Notes under the pieces: generated by a model
Databases searched by the model: none
What the model was told of the DNA's origin: nothing
What the model saw: the letters and a program-made list of their open reading frames with translations, nothing else
In this document: in pieces, positions 35,247 through 46,223 of the stretch
Layout: each line of letters starts with the position of its first letter
Position numbering within the stretch: position 1 is the first letter of the stretch
Assembly: GCA_027559495.1 (NCBI GenBank)
Contig: JAMXSV010000029.1
Span: 744,001-808,000 of the forward strand
Direction: 5' to 3'
Length of the DNA stretch: 64,000 nucleotides
Source of the DNA: Aurifilum marmelostoma
Lineage: Eukaryota > Ascomycota > Sordariomycetes > Diaporthales > Cryphonectriaceae
Position numbers and translations under genes: made by a program

Positions 35247-36360
35247 CTAATTCAAGAAGTCACCACCCGTTTTGGCCAGCATCTCATCATAGTAGGGCTG
35301 AAACGCAAGCCAGCCCTTCTCAGGCCCGCCGACACTCTGGGCTGAGTGCTCACACTCACCCTCGTCAATCAGCTTCTTCGCGTGTCCGCCGCCAGCCGCG
35401 GCCGCGTCCGCCAGCAGCTGCGCGTGACACGTCCTGTCCATGCTCATGAACCAGAATGCGGCCTCGTCGACGCTCTGCCCGACGGTCAGCAGACCGTGAT
35501 TCTGCAATATGACGGCCTTGCCAGAGCCTAAGGCAGCCCCGATGCGCGCGCCCTCCTCAGCATCAACAACCACGCCGCCGAAATGACGGTACACGCCGTG
35601 GCTCCTGTAGAAGCGCAGGGCGTCCTGGGTGATCATCTCGAGCTCGCGGCCAAAGACAGAAAATGCCTTGCCGTGGACGCTGTGGGCGTGGCAGGCGGCG
35701 TGGACGTCGGGCCGCAGCCTGTGGATGGCCGAGTGGATGGTGAAGGCGGCCGTGTTGATGGGCTCGTCTCCCTCGACGACGAAGCCGTCCTCGTCCACCA
35801 GGATCAGGTCGGACACGCGCATCTGGCTGAAGTGCTTGGACAGCGGGTTCAGCCAGAAATGGTCCGTCAGGATCGGGTCGCGCACCGAGATGTGGCCCGC
35901 CACGCCCTCGTCATAGCCGCGGTCGGCAAAGATGCGGAAGGCTGCTGCGAGGTGCTCCTTGCGGTACTGGCGCTCCTGCTCGAGGGTTGCGAACTTGGGA
36001 TAGGTGCGGATCTGGAGGGAGCGGCCTGTCTTGGTCTTGCCTAGGGACTGTACGGGTGTTGGCGGTGCGCGGTGAGGAGTATTGATGGTGGTGGCCGCAC
36101 TACTGCTGGCTGCCGGTGAGACTGAGGCATGAAGAAGGGGGGTTGCTGGAGGTGTTGAGACGGCGTGAAGGTATGAAAGGGCCGACTGCTGAGGAAGTTC
36201 TTGCGGTGGCGGCTGCTGCTGCTGCTATTCTTTGGAGGCTCGAAGACCGGGACGAGACCTGTGTCACAAGACGATTCATACTGGCGAGAATTGAACCAGA
36301 TGAAAAACAAGCAGTAGAAGAAATAGTCTGAAGGCCAAGCATTGAAGCAGTCAATGACAT
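35247..36360 (-). CDS. Class II aldolase/adducin-domain protein with mitochondrial presequence, apparent frameshift
   Basis: Corrected length about 370 aa, single exon. The C-terminal ~270 residues are a class II aldolase fold: ERQYRKEHLAAAFRIFADRG, GVAGHISVRDP, the metal-binding CHAHSVHG, then QDALRFYRSHGVY and LQNHGLLTVG, which supplies the third His ligand. The N-terminus from the ATG at 36360 is Ser/Ala/Arg-rich and non-acidic, ending in FIPSRRLNTSSNP, a typical mitochondrial matrix cleavage context. The two parts are out of frame by one base in a run of six G at 36137-36142; removing one joins them through HASVSPAASSSAATT. Most fungal homologues I know of lack such an extension, so organelle targeting is notable. 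The substrate (an aldol or sugar phosphate) is unknown. Confidence 0.8.
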
Positions 36361-37544
36361 GCGTAGAGCTGAAGATGAAGTGTGGCCGGAACACGCATAC
36401 TCTTACCGGTTCGACCCCGCATCTGAGAGAGTCGTAGTTGCCGGTGGTGATTCCGCAATCCGGGGTAAGTATGGCAGACCAGGGATTGAGACCTACAGCT
36501 GGGGTTGATTTCCCTATGAGGAGTCAATGATTAATTACTGTATAGCTCGTGCTGGTTAGGTGACTCTGCAGTTGATATGAGCAGACCGCCTTGGACGGCG
36601 TAGGTCTGTGACTTTCCACAAAGAGCTCTCTGCTCTGCTCTGCTCTGTGTGCTTGTCCTCCGACTTCGAGTCCCGATCCTTGCAAACATTAGAAAATGCA
36701 GGACATGGATACATGGATATGATATGCTCTCAGACTTGACTGTTGCATACTGCCACTTAGGGAAGATGCCAGAAGTGCTGGGAATGACTAGAAATTTCCA
36801 TGTTGCTGCAAGAGGCAACTGTATTCCTGGCTCCTCCTCACCTGGCCTTACCTCCCTGCAGATCAACTGAACATGTGAGACATGGTCAGAAAGATATCAC
36901 ATTTCATATTTCCAAGGCCGACCTTCTCGACTGAAGAGATCTTTCGGTGGAAAAGGCCTGTTGGAGGAGATTGAGAGTTGTTTTTTTAAAAAGTAGGCAA
37001 ACACTGTACTACCTGATGTCTGTTCACCGCCGTTGGGAAGGAACAGTTCTCAGTTACGTCATCACCTGTAGCAACCCTGGGGAGTACTTCTCCAGCGGCA
37101 GTTGGGCGCTGGACACTGGACAAGCCATCCCTGACGACCCATGAGGGCCCCAACTTGCCTCACCTAAACAAGGCCTAGAGTCTCCACCAATCCTCTGTGG
37201 ATGTGACAGCTTCACGCAATCAAGGTTGAGACCATAGAAAAGCCTCGTCCCACTTTGGTCCGAGTCAAGTCCACTTTTCCCCTTGTTGTGTCTTTACACA
37301 TCATCATCATCATCATCATCATTAACATCACCTCACCTCACTGCATTTGCTGTTGTACAGCATCACAACAGAGTCCAGCGATGTGAAGACCAAAGGGAAT
37401 TCAAGTCATGGTTCAGATTGAAGGAAGCACTCGCACCCTACCACCCTTTTGACTTCCCTCATTGTCATCCTCAGCACCTCAATTTGCAAGCACAAAAGGA
37501 AAGGAACCAGACAACTTGTCGTCATCCCCCTTCTTATCAATAAG
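36361..37544. other. Divergent intergenic region
   Basis: Between the aldolase-like gene (minus) and the amino-acid transporter (plus). It includes a CAT repeat at about 37303-37322 in the transporter's leader. No gene is supported. Confidence 0.6.
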
Positions 37545-39449
37545 ATGGCATCACACCAGGACACACTGCCTTTGTCCCAACAGGAACTCCTCGAGCAGCT
37601 CAACAATGGCACCCCCAACCCAAGAGAGGATGAGCAGCAGCGTATGGCCTCGGTCATAGCAGACCACCTCCCCACTGGCTACACGGCGGCCTTCGAGGGC
37701 TTCGACAGCACCGGTCCTGCTGCTGCAGAGGCCGACGCCGAGGCAAGCACACAGAGGGCAGACAACAGCAGCAACAACCACAACGAGGACGCCCAGCATG
37801 GACTGCAAGGTGGCTCATCTCTCCGCCTACAGGGTGGTGACATCCACCGCGATCTCTTCAAGATTCCGGTCAAGGCCAGCCTGCAGCGCGCCATGACCTT
37901 TTCCCACCCAGACCGGTCAGCTACGCCCGACCTGCTGCGACCAGATGACGAGATGACAGCGGCAGAGATCACCGGGCCCCAGGGCTTCCGCCGTCACCAT
38001 GTCCTGGCGCGGCAGAAGCGGACCCGATCTGGCTTCTCCGGTGGTGCGAGTATGCCCGTGACACGGAATTTCGTCGAGTTCCTTGACCTGTACGGCTCAT
38101 TTGCGGGTGAAGACCTCGCCGACTCCGATATCGACGAGTCCGAGCTCATGACAGACGATGAAGCCACGCCTGGATCCCAGGACCAGGACGGCCAGGAGCC
38201 GGACGAGACGAGCCCTCTCGTGCCGCGGCGTCGCCCTCTGATGCGCCGCAAATCTTCTCGTGCCATGAGGCAGGGCAATGCAGGCACAGCCAAGACCTTC
38301 TTCACCCTGCTCAAGGCCTTCATCGGCACAGGCATCATGTTCCTCCCCAAGGCCTTCAACAACGGCGGCATCCTCTTCTCGTCTCTGTGCCTGGTGTCTG
38401 TGGCCGCCATCTCCATGTGGGCCTTCCACCTGCTGCTCAAGTGCCGCGCCGCGGTGGGCGGTGGCTATGGTGAGATAGGGCAGGCCATTGCGGGAGACAG
38501 GATGCGCACCGTCATCCTGGCAAGCATCACACTGTCGCAGCTTGGATTCGTCTGCACAGGGCTGGTGTTCGTCGCCGACAACTGGGGCTCCTTCCTCACG
38601 GCTGTCACACACGGCTCAAATCCTCTCGGCACCAAGGCACTGATCGCACTGCAGGCCGTCCTGCTCATCCCCCTAAGCTTCATCCGAGACATCAGCAAGC
38701 TGGGTTTCGCGGCCACCCTTGCCGACGTCTTCATCCTCATTGGCCTCATCTACATCTGGGACTACGACATCACCGCCCTGGCCAGGCACGGCATCGACCC
38801 CTCGGTCCAGCTCTTCAACCCGGCCGCCTACACCCTCACCATCGGCGCCTCTATCTTCACCTTTGAGGGCATCGGCCTCATCATCCCCATCCATGCGTCC
38901 ATGCGCCGCCCAGAGCACTTTGAGCCACTGCTGGGCGTCGTCATGCTTATAATCACGTGCATCTTCACTTCTGTCGGCGCCATGTGCTACGCCACCTTTG
39001 GCTCGCGCACGCAGATCGAGGTCATTGACAATTTCCCTCAATCCTCGAAGCTCGTTAATGCGGTCCAGTTCATCTACGCCCTGGCTGTGCTGATAGGAAA
39101 CCCGGTGCAGCTGTTCCCGGCGATGCGTATCCTCGAGGGCAGAATCTTTGGTCACCGCAGCGGCAAGAAGGACCTGTGGACCAAGTGGAAAAAGAACTTC
39201 TTTAGGACGTTCCTGGTCGTTCTCTGCTGTGGAATTAGTATCGGCGGGAGCACGAACCTGGACCGTTTTGTCGCGCTCATTGGAAGCGTGGCCTGTGTCC
39301 CGCTGGTGTATGTGTACCCGCCCTTCTTGCACTATCGTGCTGTAGCGAGCACGAAAAGGGAAAAGGTCCTGGACGTGGCCTTGATGGCGCTAGGCATGGT
39401 AGGTATGGTCTATACGACTGCCATCACAATCGTGAGCAGCTTCCTTTGA
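37545..39449 (+). CDS. Vacuolar amino-acid transporter (AVT3/AVT4 type)
   Basis: Single exon, 634 aa. The ATG at 37545 (context AAGATGGC) opens a ~240-residue acidic cytosolic N-terminus. This ends in SPLVPRRRPLMRRKSSRAM, a dileucine/basic region typical of vacuolar members. About eleven membrane segments of the Aa_trans (AAAP) family follow, beginning with the family signature AGTAKTFFTLLKAFIGTGIMFLPKAF. Later landmarks are GFVCTGLVFVADN, IFTFEGIGLIIPIHASMRRP and VLIGNPVQLFPAMRILEGRIF. These proteins export neutral amino acids from the vacuole to the cytosol, especially under nitrogen limitation (family knowledge). The ORF is undamaged. It converges on the Cip1-like gene. Confidence 0.92.
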   Translation: MASHQDTLPLSQQELLEQLNNGTPNPREDEQQRMASVIADHLPTGYTAAFEGFDSTGPAAAEADAEASTQRADNSSNNHNEDAQHGLQGGSSLRLQGGDIHRDLFKIPVKASLQRAMTFSHPDRSATPDLLRPDDEMTAAEITGPQGFRRHHVLARQKRTRSGFSGGASMPVTRNFVEFLDLYGSFAGEDLADSDIDESELMTDDEATPGSQDQDGQEPDETSPLVPRRRPLMRRKSSRAMRQGNAGTAKTFFTLLKAFIGTGIMFLPKAFNNGGILFSSLCLVSVAAISMWAFHLLLKCRAAVGGGYGEIGQAIAGDRMRTVILASITLSQLGFVCTGLVFVADNWGSFLTAVTHGSNPLGTKALIALQAVLLIPLSFIRDISKLGFAATLADVFILIGLIYIWDYDITALARHGIDPSVQLFNPAAYTLTIGASIFTFEGIGLIIPIHASMRRPEHFEPLLGVVMLIITCIFTSVGAMCYATFGSRTQIEVIDNFPQSSKLVNAVQFIYALAVLIGNPVQLFPAMRILEGRIFGHRSGKKDLWTKWKKNFFRTFLVVLCCGISIGGSTNLDRFVALIGSVACVPLVYVYPPFLHYRAVASTKREKVLDVALMALGMVGMVYTTAITIVSSFL

Positions 39450-39791
39450 AGGATAGCATATGTATGAGCGAGCGGTAGGTGAGCGAGAGACGCTGGTGCG
39501 TATTCAACAACGGAACGAGCCGAGGAAGACAAGCAAAGCATTGGATAACAGGATTTCAGATTTGAACTAAAAGCATTCGAGCGGCGCTTTGGTGTGTATA
39601 AGAGGAACTAATTTCTTTGTGGAAAAGGAAAAGAGAGGAAACTAATCAAAAGGTGGTGAATGATTTATTGCTTTACTGTGTTGCTTTGCATTTACGTTAT
39701 ATACAGGTTTCTCCAATGATACTTCATATCCACCTCGAAGTACCCAAGGACATGAGTGGTGCCGCATCCATGAAACCCCCTCGACAAGAGA
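39450..39791. other. Convergent spacer
   Basis: 342 bp of AT-richer sequence between two stops, with AAATGAT/ATTTATT words; the likely 3' UTRs of both neighbours. Confidence 0.6.
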
Positions 39792-40600
39792 TCATCTCGC
39801 AGCAGTAGCATTGCAGCCCACCCTCGTCGACGCCACAGCGACATCGTCATACCAGAACGTGTTGGTCCCGCCCGAGTAGCTCTCCCAGCCAAAATACACA
39901 CCCGTGATCTCAGGCACATACGTCTCCCTCGTCCACCCCGCATCATTGGCATTCGTGATACCAGGCCCCACCTCCAGCCCGGCGATCGCCTCGCCCCCCA
40001 GCCACGTCTCGATGGTCCCGTCGGTGCCGAGGTGGTACTCGAAGCACACCCACTCGCCAGCGGGCAGGGCCTCGGAGGAGGCGATGCCGTCGGGGCTCAG
40101 GTCCGGCAGGGTGGCGTCATCGGACTCGCGGTTGTACATGAGGATGGAGGACTGGCCGCCTATGCGAAGGTGTTTGCCGCTTCCCTGGGCGGTGTCCGGG
40201 TGGGTTATGAAGGTTACGTGGTCGGAGCCTAGGGCGGTGGTTGCTTTTCTGTGGAGTAGGAAGAAGAAGAAGAAAAAGTCAGTCTTTGTATCAGGCTGTG
40301 GAAGACGCAGAAACAAGGGCAACGCACAGCCAGGTCCGCACATAGACATCCCCACTGGGCACCTCCGTCGTCCCGAAAAAGATGTGCCCGCAGTACCCGG
40401 CGGCCCCGTCCACCCGGATCGAGTTGGACCCGCTGTGCGCCGTGGTGCTGTCGAGGGTGACGCTGCCGCCCTGGTTGCAGTCGGGCGCGTAGATGGGCCA
40501 GGTGGCATTGTCCCAGCCGCTCTCGAAGTCGTCCGAGACCTGGGCGAAGGCCGCGCCGGCCGCGAGGGCGAGGGGGGAGGAGGAGGTGGTGGCGGTGCAT
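39792..40600 (-). CDS. cip1: Secreted Cip1-like glucuronan lyase, apparent frameshift
   Basis: Two exons: 40600-40328 and 40248-39792 (donor GTGCGT, acceptor CCACAG, phase 2). Corrected length about 242 aa. From the mature N-terminus QVSDDFESGWDNATWPIYAP through CNQGGSVTLDSTTAHSG, YCGHIFFGTTEVPSGDVYVR, KHLRIGGQS, YNRESDDATLPDLSP, CFEYHLGTDGTIETWLGG and GVYFGWESYSGGTNTFWYDD, the sequence follows Trichoderma reesei Cip1. That protein is a cellulose-induced beta-jelly-roll with glucuronan lyase activity. Unlike T. reesei Cip1 there is no linker or CBM1 after ASTRVGC. The signal peptide MHRHHLLLP...LALAAGAAFA is split by one extra base in a run of six G at 40572-40577. Without correction no in-frame ATG precedes the domain. 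Confidence 0.88.
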
Positions 40601-41666
40601 GGTTTCTGGGAAACAGCAGCAGGCTGGCTTTGGGGGAAAGGGGCTCCGAATAGGATAATGGACGAATGTGAGTGAGGATACGGAGGGAAGGTGGAGCTCA
40701 AAAACTTGTCGCGAGGCTTGATAACTTATATCTTGATTATTGAGATGATGTTTGTTTCTGGCGTCGAGACCTCTCACCAGGCCGGAGTGTTATGCTCCGA
40801 GCCTAGTAAATTAATCCCGTAGCCTCGCGTGTGTATCAGGACGCATTCTCCGTCACGGAAGATCATGGTTATTTAGCCAGATCAAGCTGCAATTTATTTC
40901 ATGTTCTGCATGACGGTCGATGGGACACCCATAGGCCTGTACTGGTCGAGAGGGTAAGACAAGAACACTTCCGAATGCCAGATGCGTCTTGGTCAGTCCC
41001 GCCTGTTCTGGGAAATGCTGCATCGGCAGGCTGCCGTCGCTCATCCGTGTCAACGTAGTCTCAGAAACAAGGTCTATTGCACCTTCTCATGATGGTGGCT
41101 TGATTCTGGGGAGTACTTCTGGAAAGATACTTGGAATACACAATCAAGCCCATAAATGGTACGGAAAGGGGAGATGAAGTCAAGAAATTATGGTTGCTAA
41201 GGTCCTGGATCCCGGCTAATCTGCATGAGTGGCACCCACTCAGGAACCAAGCAGAGAGACTCGGCGTTTCATCCAGATTAAACCCATATGATGTTGGCTG
41301 TCGTGATACTGTATGCAGATGTTTAGGTTCTTCTTGTAGATCTTCCCTTACTCTCCGTCTTAAAGATCTAGAACAATCACAAGTGGGTCGCGTGTTGTCA
41401 GTGAGATAAAGGTCAAGTAGAACTGAGTTCGATTACGCATAGAACGCTCAGGAGTCAAAAAGGGCCGCCCGCCATCTTCCAAAAATCAATGAGAAATCCA
41501 AATGCTGCTTCTAGAGCTACTTCTATACGCTGTGTATGTTCTGGAGCAGACCAAAGCTCCGTGCTCGAAATCCTCTGGAACAAAGTCTACAGGTACATCT
41601 ATACATATACTTTATCGTCTTTCATGCCGCCGCTTGAGGCCCCTCCTGCATGCCCACACAGACATC
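40601..41666. other. Intergenic region
   Basis: Promoter side of the Cip1-like gene and 3' side of the alpha/beta hydrolase. No coding signal. I looked for but cannot prove cellulase-type regulatory sites. Confidence 0.55.
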
Positions 41667-43409
41667 CTACGCCTCTGGATGCCGAAGATTCCCTTCACCC
41701 TCCCTCTCCTTCTCCTTCTGCAACAAGTCCTCGCCACTGCCGTTGCCCTCCTCGCGCCCGATCCAACCCGCCATAGCCCGCACCGCCTCGCCATACTCAG
41801 TGCCCATGCTCACAGGCGGGGTATACAGCAAGCCACTCGGCTTGTCCCACGCGTGCTTGGCGCCCTCGACCTCGCGTGCGCCTGCCTGCTTCTTTCTCGC
41901 CTGCAGCCGCTCGTAGAACCGCCGGCCCTCGGCGAGCAGCATGTCGTATTCGCACAGGCATAGCTGCACGGGCGGCAGCCTGTCAAGCAGGTCATCAGGC
42001 ATGAGACCTGGCGAGAGCAGAGGGTTGTCGAGCTGGGACTTGATTTCTTCGTAGGGATAGAGGTAGGACGCGTCAAAGAGATCGGTCAGTGACCGGCCGA
42101 GGGTGAGCTCGGGCTTGGCACAGGTGAGACGCTTGCGCGGACGAGACTGCGTCCAGTCGAGGAGCGGATAGAAGAGCATCAAGCCAGCCGGATTGGGAAT
42201 GTTGGGATCTGCTTTCGTTGGCTTCTTTTCCTCATCTTCCCCCTTCTCCTCGCGCCCCTCCTGCCCTTGCTTAGCTGCAATGTTAGCATCGCCATCCTCC
42301 ATGGAGAGCGCTGACATGTCCTCGGCGAGATTCGGGTCCGGCTTGACCTCGTACCCCCATCGCTTGTAGTCGGCAAGCAGCACCCAGCTGGCCAGCGCCA
42401 ACGTGCCGCCAGCCGAGAACCCAGAGAGCATGATCCTGTCACGGTCGATCCAAAACTCGTCTGCGCGTCTCCAGATCTGCAGCACGGCGTCGGCACAGTC
42501 CTCGACGGGCGTTGGGAACGGATAGCTCGGCGCCAGCCTATATTCGACCGAAAAGACGACGGCGCCCAGAGCCTTCATGACGGCCATGGCCCAGCGCCCA
42601 TCATCGGTGCCCTGGCCGAGGACGAAACCGCCGCCGTGGAAGTTGATAACGGCGGGTCGGCGCGACCGTGGGTCGGCCTGTGGCGTGAGGTGCGTGGGGA
42701 TCTTGTCCATGGGGTTAATATCGGCCTGGGAGGTGGAGGGAGTGGTGTGAAGGGACAGCGAGGACTTGGATCTCGATAGTGTTGACTTGAGAGACTTTGA
42801 GGACCTGTTGGAGAGCCTGGAGGACAGACGGGACAGCGCAGGTGGCCTCTTTGTTTGTTTCTTGTCGGTAGCGTCATCGTTGAGGGCACCCGCCTCGTCG
42901 TCCGTGACAGACGCCCTGGTAGAGATGCGAGACAACGAGGGCCTGAGGTCATCGATGCCTCCAGTGGGAGTCTCACCGGCCCCTCCCTCCTTTCGTTTTT
43001 CCTTCTTTTCCCTCTTTTCACGCCTCTTCTCCTCCTTCCTCTCCCTCTTTTCTTCCTTCTTTTGGCTCTTGACACTCCCCCTGCTGCTCTTGCGCGAGCC
43101 CATCCCCGGCCTGTCTGGGGTCCAGACGTACGCTCGTATCTTGTCCTTGCCGCTGTACTTTTTCGAAAAGGTCGAGTCCAAGTAGACGGTCATGTGCGGC
43201 GAGGGCACGGCAGGGCTGACCATGTTTCCCATGCCAAAGGCCAGAGAGGCCCCGGCCCTGTAGGCGTAGGCGCGCGCCTCGAGACCCATGCGTGACGAGG
43301 ACTCTCGAGGGTTGTGGTAGACGTCGGTAAAGGGCTCGGTGACGGCGTCGCGGGCCTCCTCGAGCGGGTCGGGCTGCTGGCCCAGGGGCTCGACGGCGGT
43401 CTCTGACAT
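41667..43409 (-). CDS. erdH: HSL-type alpha/beta hydrolase, candidate ergosteryl-aspartate hydrolase (ErdH)
   Basis: Single exon, 580 aa, undamaged. The catalytic core has the HSL-family oxyanion motif HGGGFVLGQG, YRLAPSYPFPTPVEDC, the nucleophile elbow GFSAGG, the acid in CEYDMLLAEG and the histidine in GAKHAWDKP. So a Ser-Asp-His triad is complete. Between the N-terminal ~110 residues and the core there is a highly charged Lys/Glu insertion, and a second charged loop (QGREEKGEDEEKKPTK) follows the elbow. The gene stands head to head with the ErdS gene at 46344. In fungi the enzyme removing Asp from ergosteryl-aspartate, ErdH, is a separate hydrolase of the same pathway. The position and class suggest this is it, but that is inference: other HSL-like esterases would look similar. 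Confidence 0.75.
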   Translation of the reverse strand: MSETAVEPLGQQPDPLEEARDAVTEPFTDVYHNPRESSSRMGLEARAYAYRAGASLAFGMGNMVSPAVPSPHMTVYLDSTFSKKYSGKDKIRAYVWTPDRPGMGSRKSSRGSVKSQKKEEKRERKEEKRREKREKKEKRKEGGAGETPTGGIDDLRPSLSRISTRASVTDDEAGALNDDATDKKQTKRPPALSRLSSRLSNRSSKSLKSTLSRSKSSLSLHTTPSTSQADINPMDKIPTHLTPQADPRSRRPAVINFHGGGFVLGQGTDDGRWAMAVMKALGAVVFSVEYRLAPSYPFPTPVEDCADAVLQIWRRADEFWIDRDRIMLSGFSAGGTLALASWVLLADYKRWGYEVKPDPNLAEDMSALSMEDGDANIAAKQGQEGREEKGEDEEKKPTKADPNIPNPAGLMLFYPLLDWTQSRPRKRLTCAKPELTLGRSLTDLFDASYLYPYEEIKSQLDNPLLSPGLMPDDLLDRLPPVQLCLCEYDMLLAEGRRFYERLQARKKQAGAREVEGAKHAWDKPSGLLYTPPVSMGTEYGEAVRAMAGWIGREEGNGSGEDLLQKEKEREGEGNLRHPEA

Positions 43410-45970
43410 TTTCCCTGTGTCTGTGGCCCCTTAAAGATGGGCAGAAACGTCCTTTGTGTGTGTAGGTGTGGGTGGTGTTGATGAGAGATCTGTGGGTCGC
43501 TGACGACGGGGCTAACGAGGGACTAGAGTCGGTGGGAGGGCGTCGGGGTGGTGGAGGCAGAGCTGAATTGAATCCTCGATCGAATGATTTCTCGATCGAC
43601 GACAGCTGGATTCTAGGCCGATAGAGAATCTGACAGAAGCTAGTAGCCGATAGGATCGGGGATCGGTGTTTATGAGGGGATGCACAGGAGAGAACAGCGA
43701 TTGTTGATAGTCTGTCGTGTAGTTAAGACTGCGGGCTTGTTTGAGGTGTGGATGGGTGAGAAGATCAAGAGGACAGCGTCGACGTCATGTTCAGCTCACG
43801 ATAGTCCAGGTTTTTGCACAGGCGAAGGGCCATTCACGCACTAAATGACGAAGGGATATGGAAAAGGGGGTCACGAGAGAGATGAAGTGTTGTTGTTGGC
43901 GGTTGTCACAGAGGCGAGGAGGCTCATCACGAAACGTGGCCTTGGAGCAAGAGAAGCTGAAGAGAACCCTATGGACGGATTAGACTTTCTCACCTGATCG
44001 TTTTACCCCTGAAATTACCACCCAAGGAAATCGTGTCAAACGAGATCTGACAATCTGAGAACTACCAGCAGTAACCAAGATATCACAATTCTTGACCCTT
44101 GACGGCATTCACATGTGTAGTACGATACAATACCAGCGGTGTATTTCTGTGACACGATGTTGCGTAAGGCGTGAGGGTCGGGATACGTACATGCCTGCCA
44201 GGTGCAGTGGAAGTTGGAAGCAGGATGCGGTGACGTCACAGCCTATCCAGGTTCCCAGTTCTGTGGACAGTGTTTGGTAGATTGACGTCTTCGTGGGGCG
44301 TTGCGCAGGGCTACTACTAGTATGGCGCAATGGGGGGGGGGCCTATTTCGGGACGAAGCGAAAGAGACTTTACGGCGACATTGACGGGTGACTCAGCATG
44401 CCCCCGATTGTAGGAGCGACTGGTACGAAGACCCCCGCCCTGTTCCACGTGCTGGAAGTGTTCCTGAAGTACCCCCTTTCCAGAGACATAAGGTACATAG
44501 AAGTAGTAGTATTCTCCGTTGCCTCATTCATCCCCAGACAATCACTCAGCCCAGGCTGCAGACCACCCACAAGGCCCCGATGCTACCTATTGAACGTGGT
44601 GTACCACAAGAGGACAGCCAGGTCTGGAGCAGAAGTTCCGCTGCCTCAGCACCTTTCGTTCGTCCCCCTGTTCATGGGGCGACGGGTATCTCTCGCAAGC
44701 CTTGGTTACCCGCCCGCCACTACTGCTAGCCACACACCAACCACAGACACGGACTCACACACACGCACTTAGCGACGGTGGCATGCATGTGCCGAACCCG
44801 CCTTGGCGTTGTTTTGGGAGGTTCTGCTGCCTTGTTTTACATTCTGACTTCGCCTTCCACTACTATGGCGGACGATGGGGCCTGCAATGATGTCAAAAAA
44901 AGGAGAGGGAGAGAGAGAGAGATGCAGATTGTGGCCGTTGATGCAGATGTTGAGGGAGTGAGGGGTGTGTTCAGTTTCCCCATGTTTCTCCCACCTCTCA
45001 TCGAACCATTTACATAAATTGAATTCCTAAGTGAACTCGCGCATGCCACGAAGATACCGAGGAATAGCCAACACAATCAACCGCGGAGTTCAGTAGTACC
45101 CCGTTCACGCCGCCCTCGTTCTTTTTTGTTCCATCAACGTCTCTGCTTGAGCCGGGTATTCCGGTATGTGTGCGCGTGGTGACATGTCAGGTGATGGACG
45201 GAATCTCTGGCTGCTTCTCTGTGTCCGGGAATTGTTCGCATGGTCCGTCAGGACCAAAGGCTCCGTGTTCTGCGGCCCATGACTGCCTCATCGACGATTT
45301 CCCATCTCAAAAACCTGCCCCATTCTGCCGGAAGGAACCGCTTGGGACCGGGGATCCAGTGAGGTCCGGTCGTGCCTGCACAAACTAGAGACAGAAAAAA
45401 AAAATTGGTATTATTCAATGCCTGCACCACAACAACGTCATATGGGACCCACTGCTCGCAGGCCGCGACCACCCAAAACATTCCTGCCCCTTCCAGACTC
45501 TTCGTACCATGCTCGCCATGTACCAAAGTACCCTGGGGATTGATTCACACCCAACCAAGCAGATCCCAACCCCCCATCATCATCAGCACCAGCATCATCA
45601 TCTGTACCACAGCCTGTCATCTCCTTTGCTCTTCTTGTCCCCGCGGTCTGCACACACACACACAGAGGCAATACTGGAAAAGTACAAGCAAGGGTTGGAC
45701 AGGGCATTCGTTGGATGGAACACTCGGATGAGAAAAGAGAAAAAAACAAGACCAAGGTTCCAGGTAGGCATTAGGTCGTCTTGCATATCAGATCACAAGC
45801 CCTGGCCCCCATCCGAAAAAGCCGTTAAGTCTGCCAGGTACGGAAAAGTGCATGCATACGTACTCTCACTCACCATGTACACTTGCGCACATACTCGCTC
45901 CATAGCAGTACATTGTCCCTTGTACATGGCCTTGCCCCTCCCTACTCTCCGTCCGCGTTCTGTTTACCTT

Positions 45971-45978
45971 TATAAAAA
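45971..45978 (+). promoter_or_regulatory. TATA-like element of ErdS gene
   Basis: TATAAAAA stands in a CT-rich region 365 bp before the ErdS start codon and upstream of the CA-rich leader, a suitable place for a core promoter. No transcript data support the actual start site. Confidence 0.35.
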
Positions 45979-46181
45979 CATCTCACCCATCCTTCCCCAC
46001 AGCCCAACGTCCTCCCACCTCTCTGCCACGAGCACACACACACACACACATCTCTCTCTCACCTCACGTTCTCAATTTGCTTCTTGACTTTTGCTTTTTG
46101 ATACCCAATCCTGCGTATACACTTGGTACACTCACAGTCACACTCCCATCTACTTACTCACACACCTCGTCCACTTATCAG

Positions 46182-46223
46182 ATGGGAAACCTCACGTCCT
46201 GCTTCAACATCGACAACAATTAG
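46182..46223 (+). CDS. Upstream ORF in the probable ErdS leader
   Basis: A 13-codon ORF (MGNLTSCFNIDNN, then TAG) lies 120 bp before the ErdS start and downstream of the TATA-like box, so it would be in the mRNA leader if that box is used. It could tune ErdS translation. A function for the peptide itself is unproven. Confidence 0.3.
   Translation: MGNLTSCFNIDNN

Noticed and set aside
36408..36418. tRNA B-box-like sequence GGTTCGACCCC
   Set aside because: Only three of five T-stem pairs form, and no A box, anticodon arm or acceptor pairing is found upstream.
37303..37322. CAT repeats considered as a CRISPR-like or regulatory array
   Set aside because: Simple trinucleotide microsatellite with no spacers.
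44398..44772. 124-aa plus-strand ORF in the hydrolase-ErdS gap
   Set aside because: No domain or splice structure, and its composition matches surrounding intergenic DNA.
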